Shown: piece after piece, positions 1 to 4,722 of the stretch
Layout: the number at the start of each line of letters is the position of its first letter
How positions within the stretch are numbered: the stretch's first letter is position 1
NCBI GenBank assembly: GCA_002331465.1
Contig: DCYM01000199.1
Span: forward strand, 1 to 5,397
Length of the DNA stretch: 5,397 nucleotides
Direction of reading: 5' to 3'
Source of the DNA: Candidatus Neomicrothrix sp. UBA2110
GTDB lineage: Bacteria > Actinomycetota > Acidimicrobiia > Acidimicrobiales > Poriferisodalaceae
The notes under the pieces: generated by a model
What the model was told of the DNA's origin: nothing
Seen by the model: only the letters and a program-made list of their open reading frames with translations
The model's database searches: none
Position numbers and translations under genes: made by a program

Positions 1-654
1 TGCGAACTTCCACTGATCGTGGATGGAGGCGTTGGCTTCGGGGACCCCGTGCATGTAGTCAGAGCGGTATGGGAATTTGAACAAGCAGGTGCGGCTGCAG
101 TCGAATTCGAAGACCAGGTCGCACCTAAACGCGTACATCATCACATTGGAGTCGAGCACCTGATCTCCACCGCAGATATGTGTGCAAAGGTCACAGCCGC
201 GACCGAAGCGCGGTCTGATAAAGACTTCCTGATCATCGCGCGAACGGGTGCAATGCGTCACGAAGGTGTTGAAAGTGGGATCGCACGCCTCAAGTCTTAT
301 GTCGATGCGGGCGCCGACGTAGCAATGGCCTTTTGTCGAGATCAAGATCTACAAAAAGTAGCAACCGACGTTTCAGCACCCATGGCCACTATTACTTCAC
401 TAGACCACCACTCCTCGCAAGAATGGAAAGAGTACGGATGGTCGTTAATTATTGACGCGTTTACCCCTCAAGCACTTTCGCTAACAGCCACTCGAGAGGC
501 ATATCGCAGGTTCACTGAGAATGGTTCCACGGGAACAGATATCGACGGCCTGAAACTCCATCGCGAATTAGTGGAAACGACAGGGTTATCTGCACTCCTT
601 GATCTAGAACGCCGGACTACGGAGATAGAGGCATCCGAAGAGGGAATGCGCTGA
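1..654 (+). CDS. PEP mutase/isocitrate lyase superfamily protein, C-terminal part (5' end outside the window)
   Basis: The reading frame is open from the first base, so the gene starts upstream. 217 residues are visible, and the GTG at 19 is an internal codon, not the start. Superfamily landmarks appear in order (numbered from the first visible codon): LIVDGGVGFGDP (5-16) where lyases have DADTGYGDP; EFEDQVAPKR (35-44); IIARTG (78-83); a YVDAGAD helix-strand (100-106); and a C-terminal segment, WSLIIDAFTPQALSLTATREAY, resembling the usual LVIYPVTALRAA region. About 75-80 residues are missing compared with a roughly 295-residue methylisocitrate lyase. Members cleave or rearrange C-C or C-P bonds of small 2-oxo or hydroxy acids using Mg2+. 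Here the second Asp of the DxD metal motif is Gly10, the catalytic Cys of KRCGH is Val45, and the Asp of ARTDA is Gly83, so it is probably not an isocitrate or methylisocitrate lyase. The exact reaction is unknown. It overlaps the CoA-transferase gene by one base and is probably cotranscribed with it. Confidence 0.88.
   Translation, partial: CELPLIVDGGVGFGDPVHVVRAVWEFEQAGAAAVEFEDQVAPKRVHHHIGVEHLISTADMCAKVTAATEARSDKDFLIIARTGAMRHEGVESGIARLKSYVDAGADVAMAFCRDQDLQKVATDVSAPMATITSLDHHSSQEWKEYGWSLIIDAFTPQALSLTATREAYRRFTENGSTGTDIDGLKLHRELVETTGLSALLDLERRTTEIEASEEGMR
637..645 (+). promoter_or_regulatory. Ribosome binding site for the CoA-transferase
   Basis: The purine-rich stretch GAAGAGGGA, with core GAGG at 640-643, lies inside the end of the lyase-like gene. 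It leaves 10 bases before the ATG at 654, which supports that start. The TGATG overlap also suggests re-initiation by ribosomes finishing the upstream gene. A second in-frame ATG at 666 (MPLSDI) is possible but is further from this site. Confidence 0.55.
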
Positions 655-1841
655 TGGATGAACCGATGCCCCTGTCCGATATCACCGTCATCGACTTGAC
701 GATCGCGCGGGCAGGACCTACCGCGGTACGGCAACTGGCTGACTGGGGTGCTGATGTCGTGCGCGTAGAGTCTCCGGAAGGGGGTTTTCAAGCCGGCGGG
801 CGGACCTCGCCTGATTACTTGAATCTGCACCGAAACAAACGCTCAATCGTGATTGACCTTAAGAACCCAGATGGTCAAGCAGTCCTTCATCGAATGGTGA
901 AATCGGCAGATGTTGTGGTTGAGAATATGAGGACTCCGGTAAAGCACAAACTTGGTTTTGACTACCAAACACTTGCCAACATCAATCCTGGGATCATTCT
1001 CGGTTCCATATCGGGCTTTGGGCAAAACGGGCCCTACAGCCAGCGTGGAGGTGTGGATCAGATCGCCCAGGGGATGGGCGGGATGATGGCTATTACCGGA
1101 CTACCCGGCCAGGGACCTGTGCGGGCTGGAGTAGCGATCAGCGATGTAACTTCCGGGCTCCAACTTGCCGTCGGTATCTTGACAGCGTTACACGAGCGAC
1201 ATAGAACCGGAAAAGGCCGATGGGTTCACACATCGCTGCTTGAGTCCATGATTGGCATGCTCGATTTCCAAGCTGCACGATGGACTGTGGCAAGTGACGA
1301 TCCCCCTCAAGCAGGAAATGACCATCCGACCCTCGGCCCTATGGGCATGTACAAAACTATGGATGGTTATTTGAACCTCGCTGCTTCGGGTGGACGTCTC
1401 TGGGAGGCTCTGTGTTCCGAACTCGGTGCAGCGGAGTGGCTCGAAGACGAACGCTTTTCTTCGGTGTCAGCACGAAAAGACAACAAGGCTGTGCTCAATT
1501 TACTTATCGAAGAACGCCTCTCACAGGACACAACTGAGCATTGGGTTCTGCGCCTCAACGAAGTAGGAGTTCCTTGTGGCCCGGTAAACACCGTTGCTGA
1601 AACCTTTTCCGATCCACAGGTACAACACCTCGGTATAGCGTCCCCCGTCTCTCACCCAACTGCTGGCGAAATCAAGATCCTCAGAAATGCCACCAACTTA
1701 GAAGGCGTGTCAAACGATATTCGGGCCGCTAGCCCTCTGAAAGGGCAACACTCAGAGGAACTTCTCACACAATTTGGTTTCAGTGATGAGGAAATCGACT
1801 CCTTGTCCCATAGCGGCGTAGTGCCACGGGTTTCTGATTGA
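654..1841 (+). CDS. Family III CoA-transferase (CaiB/BaiF/formyl-CoA transferase type)
   Basis: A complete 395-residue protein, matching the roughly 380-430 residues of this family. Such enzymes move coenzyme A between carboxylic acids through enzyme-bound anhydride intermediates, usually as interlocked dimers in the cytoplasm. The N-terminus carries the family start PLSDITVIDLT (6-16), then AGPTAVRQLADWGADVVRVE (20-39), NKRSIVIDLKNPDGQ (61-75), ADVVVENMR (85-93), a DxxSGLQLAVGILTALHERHRTGKG stretch (164-188), and the C-terminal GVPCGPVNTV (305-314) and GQHSEELL (364-371) motifs. Glu197 in SLLES falls where formyl-CoA transferase has its nucleophilic Asp169; acidic variation there is seen in other family members. 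The start at 654 is supported by the overlap with the upstream stop and by a ribosome binding site. The acid substrates and CoA donor cannot be told from sequence. An alpha-methylacyl-CoA racemase is the other reading of this fold; the GVPCGPV motif and length favour transferase. Confidence 0.95.
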   Translation: MDEPMPLSDITVIDLTIARAGPTAVRQLADWGADVVRVESPEGGFQAGGRTSPDYLNLHRNKRSIVIDLKNPDGQAVLHRMVKSADVVVENMRTPVKHKLGFDYQTLANINPGIILGSISGFGQNGPYSQRGGVDQIAQGMGGMMAITGLPGQGPVRAGVAISDVTSGLQLAVGILTALHERHRTGKGRWVHTSLLESMIGMLDFQAARWTVASDDPPQAGNDHPTLGPMGMYKTMDGYLNLAASGGRLWEALCSELGAAEWLEDERFSSVSARKDNKAVLNLLIEERLSQDTTEHWVLRLNEVGVPCGPVNTVAETFSDPQVQHLGIASPVSHPTAGEIKILRNATNLEGVSNDIRAASPLKGQHSEELLTQFGFSDEEIDSLSHSGVVPRVSD

Positions 1842-1925
1842 TCAACCACCGACCATCGGAGCAAACGACCCCCACAGATCGTCAAGACCTTCTTTTTAAC
1901 TCCACGAGAATAGCGAATCGTTTAA

Positions 1926-1940
1926 TTACTTGAGAAGTAA
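1926..1940. repeat. Short perfect inverted repeat in the convergent gap
   Basis: TTACTT-GAG-AAGTAA is a perfect 6-bp inverted repeat with a 3-base loop, between the 3' ends of the CoA-transferase and the D-2-hydroxyacid dehydrogenase genes. The position fits a transcript-end hairpin usable from both sides. The stem is AT-rich, so it would be weak, and no long U-tract follows it. It could also be chance. Confidence 0.3.
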
Positions 1941-1964
1941 AGAGGCGGGCGGCAACGAACCTCT
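1941..1964 (-). terminator. Possible weak terminator after the dehydrogenase gene
   Basis: Read on the minus strand a few bases after the dehydrogenase stop, AGAGG pairs with CCTCT across a 14-base loop and is followed by TTTACTT. The stem is only 5 bp and the loop is long, so this is a weak candidate. I saw no better terminator in the 129-base gap. Confidence 0.2.
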
Positions 1965-1970
1965 AGACCT

Positions 1971-2978
1971 TCAAAAACCAGCCTGCTTGTCGACGACACC
2001 CTCCAACGCGCCGCCCGCGCGAACAGCTACCAAATTTCGGCAGAATCGTTCCAAATTTCGACGTCCGCGATGCTGACTGGCACCAGCGGTGTGAGGAGTC
2101 ATCACACAATGTTTAAAACCCCATAGAGGGCTGTCAGCAGGTAAGGGCTCGACCGGAGCTACATCCAGTGCTGCTCCTCCGATAGTTCCATTCTGCAGAG
2201 CTCGTTCGAGTGATGGCCCGTCAATGATTTCACCACGAGTGACGTTGAGAAAGATCGCGGTTGGCTTCATGGTGCTGAAAAAGTCGTCGTTACACATTCC
2301 GCGTGTTTCATTCGTTAAAGGCAGACCGACTGCCAGCACGTCGCTAATGCCAATGAGTTCATCCAGAACATCCATGCCTTCGACCACTTCGACGCCGTCA
2401 CTAGGCTCAACAGGAAAAGCATCCACGGCTCTCACCGTCATCCCAAACGCCAAGGCTCGCCTGGCAAGATGACGCCCGGTTCCACCGAAGCCAACAATGC
2501 CCATAGTTAGGCCCTCCAGCTCGATTTCAGAGAACCGCATCTCTTCTCGATTTTCAAGAGTCCAGCCATCAGGTCCCAATTCAATTGCAGTCTTGATTCT
2601 TCTCGTCAATGCAAGTAACAACCCGAACGCGGTATCAGCTAAATGGCCTCCCACCAGACCCTTCTCGCCGGTAAGTACCACATTGCTTTCGACGAATTCT
2701 TCGTACATGAACATGTCCACGCCAGAAGCAGTTGCGTGCACCCATTTAAGATTGGGGGCAGCGCGAAAAAGTGATTTCGGTGTGATGCCCAATACCACGT
2801 CCGCCATAGCAGCGTGTTCGATGCCTTCCCTCGGGTTATCAACAATGGTGAGGCTTGCCCCTGGACCGGCTGCTTCTCTGATCATCGCTTCGTCTTCAAC
2901 GCTTACTTCAGGCAACGTCAGAGTTTTCGTCACCAATATGTTCAGAGGTTTGTCTGGCACTGAAATTGTGAGACTCAT
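1971..2978 (-). CDS. D-isomer-specific 2-hydroxyacid dehydrogenase, NAD-dependent
   Basis: A complete 335-residue protein of the D-2-hydroxyacid dehydrogenase family, which reversibly reduces 2-oxo acids to (R)-2-hydroxy acids in the cytoplasm. The N-terminal substrate domain contains LKWVHATASGVDMF (77-90). The helix HLADTAFGLLLALTRRI (112-128) leads into the Rossmann domain with GFGGTG (163-168). Asp186 at the end of the second strand suggests NAD(H) rather than NADP(H). The catalytic residues are all present: Arg248 in NVTRGEIID, Glu277 in VEPLP and His296 in TPHTAG. The C-terminus, GGALEGVVDKQAGF, is typical of one branch of these enzymes. The ATG overlaps the stop of the upstream hydratase gene (ATGA, 4 bases), so translation is probably coupled and this is the second gene of a two-gene unit. 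The obvious inference is that it acts on a 2-oxo acid made or used by the hydratase-family partner. The exact substrate is not determinable. Confidence 0.95.
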   Translation of the reverse strand: MSLTISVPDKPLNILVTKTLTLPEVSVEDEAMIREAAGPGASLTIVDNPREGIEHAAMADVVLGITPKSLFRAAPNLKWVHATASGVDMFMYEEFVESNVVLTGEKGLVGGHLADTAFGLLLALTRRIKTAIELGPDGWTLENREEMRFSEIELEGLTMGIVGFGGTGRHLARRALAFGMTVRAVDAFPVEPSDGVEVVEGMDVLDELIGISDVLAVGLPLTNETRGMCNDDFFSTMKPTAIFLNVTRGEIIDGPSLERALQNGTIGGAALDVAPVEPLPADSPLWGFKHCVMTPHTAGASQHRGRRNLERFCRNLVAVRAGGALEGVVDKQAGF

Positions 2979-3745
2979 TCATAACTCGTTTCTACACGTC
3001 CGATACCTGAGTACTCGGCGACCCAGTTCTCTCCGGGAGCGACTGGGTACCGGGTATATGCGCCGGTGATTATCTTCTGTCCAACTTCTAAACCAAGATC
3101 GAAGCGATGCAGCGTCGCTGCGAGGCGGGCAATCGAGACGAATGGGTTATCGACCTCTTGATGGTGGAAGCACCGAAATCGCTCTTCTCCGTTGCAATAC
3201 TGCACAATTTCGGTTTCATCAATATCGGGAACCTCATCGGGAGCTACGCCGCTGCCCTCAACGATTGCCCAATTAGTCAGATTGTCCGCAACCAACATCG
3301 CTAGGTTGCCTCCGACCACGGCTCGCCGTTCGTTTAGCTCGTAGCCAGCTGAAACTTTTTCGATTCGACTTGGCACGCTTCCAGGATCAACATCAGCGCC
3401 CGAAATTGGTTCACCGATCGTGAAACACATCTCAGGTTCAATAGTCGCTCCGTTGACTGATGAAGCGAGGAGTGAAACACCGCTATCGAACTTCTGCATA
3501 AGGTGCCCGAAAGGACGATCGTCTATGCCCACTTGTTTTCGAGCCCTGTCGGAAGTGAGTCCCACTTTCCAACCGATCTGAATCGCTCCGTTTGCGAGCC
3601 GGCGGCGACGAATGTCCGCCTGAATTGCTAATCCATCGCTGAAACCAAGATTCTCAAATGCCTCATGCGGTAAATCGGATCCTTGTTGATAATGCTCCCA
3701 AAGAGCATCTGTCGCGCGAGATTGGGCGGCGTTGAGAGAAGTCAC
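2975..3745 (-). CDS. 2-keto-4-pentenoate hydratase family protein (MhpD/FAH superfamily)
   Basis: A 256-residue protein, close to the usual 260 of MhpD-type hydratases, which add water to 2-hydroxypenta-2,4-dienoate to give 4-hydroxy-2-oxovalerate; the same family includes 4-oxalocrotonate decarboxylases. Landmarks are GWKVGLTSDRARKQVG (58-73), RPFGHL (77-82), IEPEMCF (102-108) with metal-ligand candidates Glu103 and Glu105, GYELNERR (134-141) where Glu139 replaces the usual third ligand Asp, ADNLTNWAIVEG (153-164), and the C-terminal LEVGQKIITGAYTRYPVAPGENWVAEYSGIG (219-249). The start is a GTG at 3745. An in-frame stop lies 24 bases upstream, so there is almost no room for a longer protein, and no other good start precedes the first conserved motif. 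No clear Shine-Dalgarno is visible. It leads a two-gene unit with the 2-hydroxyacid dehydrogenase. No aldolase or acetaldehyde dehydrogenase, the usual partners in meta-cleavage pathways, is in the window, so hydratase versus decarboxylase is open. Confidence 0.93.
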   Translation of the reverse strand: MTSLNAAQSRATDALWEHYQQGSDLPHEAFENLGFSDGLAIQADIRRRRLANGAIQIGWKVGLTSDRARKQVGIDDRPFGHLMQKFDSGVSLLASSVNGATIEPEMCFTIGEPISGADVDPGSVPSRIEKVSAGYELNERRAVVGGNLAMLVADNLTNWAIVEGSGVAPDEVPDIDETEIVQYCNGEERFRCFHHQEVDNPFVSIARLAATLHRFDLGLEVGQKIITGAYTRYPVAPGENWVAEYSGIGRVETSYE

Positions 3746-3765
3746 GCGACCGACCGTAGCTGGGC

Positions 3766-3771
3766 TTTATA
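3766..3771 (-). promoter_or_regulatory. Possible -10 element for the hydratase/dehydrogenase unit
   Basis: TATAAA on the minus strand lies 20 bases upstream of the GTG start. If it works as a -10 box, transcription would begin around 3759 and give a leader of roughly 14 bases, which would fit the lack of a Shine-Dalgarno. No good -35 hexamer is at the usual spacing (the best I find is TGAGCG), so this is tentative. Confidence 0.3.
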
Positions 3772-3806
3772 GATCGTGCCCGTTGTTCTCGCTCAGGGTG
3801 CATGCC

Positions 3807-3819
3807 TTGTCACTGACAA
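3807..3819. promoter_or_regulatory. Perfect 13-bp palindrome, candidate operator between divergent genes
   Basis: TTGTCA-C-TGACAA is a perfect inverted repeat with 6-bp arms and one central base, lying between the divergent hydratase and thioesterase genes. The form suits a dimeric helix-turn-helix regulator: it obeys the LysR T-N11-A pattern, and it also has the GT...AC core of FCD-type GntR sites. The left arm, TTGTCA, is one base from a consensus -35 box for a rightward promoter, although only a poor -10 follows (TACCAA at 3831-3836). No regulator gene is in the window. Palindromy is seen; function is inferred. Confidence 0.45.
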
Positions 3820-3823
3820 CATA

Positions 3824-3838
3824 GATCGGTTACCAATC
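3824..3838. repeat. Imperfect 15-bp inverted repeat beside the palindrome
   Basis: GATCGGT-T-ACCAATC has 7-base arms with one mismatch. Its centre is 18 bp from the centre of the perfect palindrome. It may be a second operator half or chance; its sequence is not the same as the first palindrome. Confidence 0.25.
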
Positions 3839-3905
3839 AGTCGACCTGCCTGACTCGTCTCAACTGAAAGAATCGAAGAAGGTTCGGGTCCATTACCCTC
3901 GCAGA

Positions 3906-4721
3906 ATGACCAGTCATCCAGTGAGCTTCAGCGAGATTATGCACCTAGAGCAGCATGGCCCGGATACTTGGCTCGGACTCAGTCCTGAATATCACTGGGG
4001 ACGTATCTACGGTGGCCAGGTGATTGCCCAGGGTCTGGGAGCCGCGTTTAACACAGTCACTAATGACTACGTTCCGCACTCGATACACGCATACTTCATT
4101 CGCGGTGGAAATTTGAATGAACCCGTTCGTTATGAGGTTGATCGCCTTCGAAATGGGCGATCTTTCTGCACACGCTCCGTTGTCGCTCGCCAGAGTGGAG
4201 GGGCGATACTTAATCTTTCCTGTTCTTTTCACATTATTGAAAACGACGCCGAAGTCCAGACGGCGCGAATGCCGCTAGCGCCAGATCCACAAGATTGTCG
4301 TCAGCGCGACGATGACCATATGAGATTGATAATGGATCGTCGAGCATTAACTAGCCCCCCTGGAGCAGGGCGGTCGATGGGTTGGGTGCGACTTCTCGAT
4401 GAGTTGCCTGACGACCCGAGACTTCAGATATGTGGCCTTGCCTTTACATCCGATTCCATTCAATTCGACGCAGCCCGCTCCATTCACCCTATACAGGCAC
4501 CAAGGGAGGAATACCAAGACCGGTTTATGGGTGCCTCGTTAGATCACGCGATGTGGTTTCATCGGCCAACAAGAGCGGACCAGTGGCATCTCTATGAATG
4601 GGATTGCCATGGGCTCAGTGGCGCTCGAGGGATGACGGTGGGGAACCTGTTTGCTCCCGATGGAAGTCACGTCGCGACGATCGCTCAAGAGGTTCTTCTG
4701 CGGGAGAAGCGAGTTAGGTAA
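3906..4721 (+). CDS. tesB: Acyl-CoA thioesterase II (TesB family)
   Basis: A complete 271-residue double-hotdog thioesterase, slightly shorter than E. coli TesB (286). It hydrolyses acyl-CoA to free acid and CoA in the cytoplasm. The first hotdog carries WGRIYGGQVIAQGLGAA (31-47), HSIHAYFIRGG (58-68) and LRNGRSFCTRSVVARQ (81-96). The second carries GLAFTSDS (177-184), MGASLDHAMWFHRP (208-221), LSGARGM (237-243) and ATIAQEVLLRE (257-267). By alignment from memory to E. coli TesB, the catalytic Asp204, Thr228 and Gln278 correspond to Asp183, Ser211 (a conservative change) and Gln261, so it should be active. The ATG at 3906 gives an N-terminus matching E. coli TesB, although no Shine-Dalgarno stands near it; a GAAGAAGG lies too far upstream (3875-3882). 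ATG 3939 is a less likely alternative. It is transcribed away from the hydratase unit and its stop is one base from the stop of the convergent acyl-CoA dehydrogenase. The preferred acyl chain is unknown. Confidence 0.94.
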   Translation: MTSHPVSFSEIMHLEQHGPDTWLGLSPEYHWGRIYGGQVIAQGLGAAFNTVTNDYVPHSIHAYFIRGGNLNEPVRYEVDRLRNGRSFCTRSVVARQSGGAILNLSCSFHIIENDAEVQTARMPLAPDPQDCRQRDDDHMRLIMDRRALTSPPGAGRSMGWVRLLDELPDDPRLQICGLAFTSDSIQFDAARSIHPIQAPREEYQDRFMGASLDHAMWFHRPTRADQWHLYEWDCHGLSGARGMTVGNLFAPDGSHVATIAQEVLLREKRVR

Positions 4722-4722
4722 A

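Noticed and set aside
468..830. A 120-codon minus-strand frame over the lyase/CoA-transferase junction
   Set aside because: It is Arg/Ser-rich, antisense to two well-supported genes, and has no recognisable domain.
1239..1247. Glu197 of the CoA-transferase at the position of the formyl-CoA transferase nucleophile Asp169
   Set aside because: Acidic variation here, including Glu, recurs in CaiB/BaiF relatives, so it is not by itself a sign of a new or inactive enzyme.
1838..1845. Palindrome TTGATCAA at the end of the CoA-transferase gene
   Set aside because: An 8-base palindrome overlapping a stop codon is expected by chance and has no further dyad around it.
1872..1894. Possible rho-independent terminator ending in the T-run near 1890
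   Set aside because: The only pairing upstream is a 4-bp ACGA/TCGT stem with a long loop, too weak and too far from the T-run.
2497..3069. A 190-codon plus-strand frame antisense to the dehydrogenase
   Set aside because: Its Ser/Pro/Thr-rich content is typical of the complement of a coding strand, and it matches no family I know. The opposite strand encodes a dehydrogenase with a complete catalytic set.
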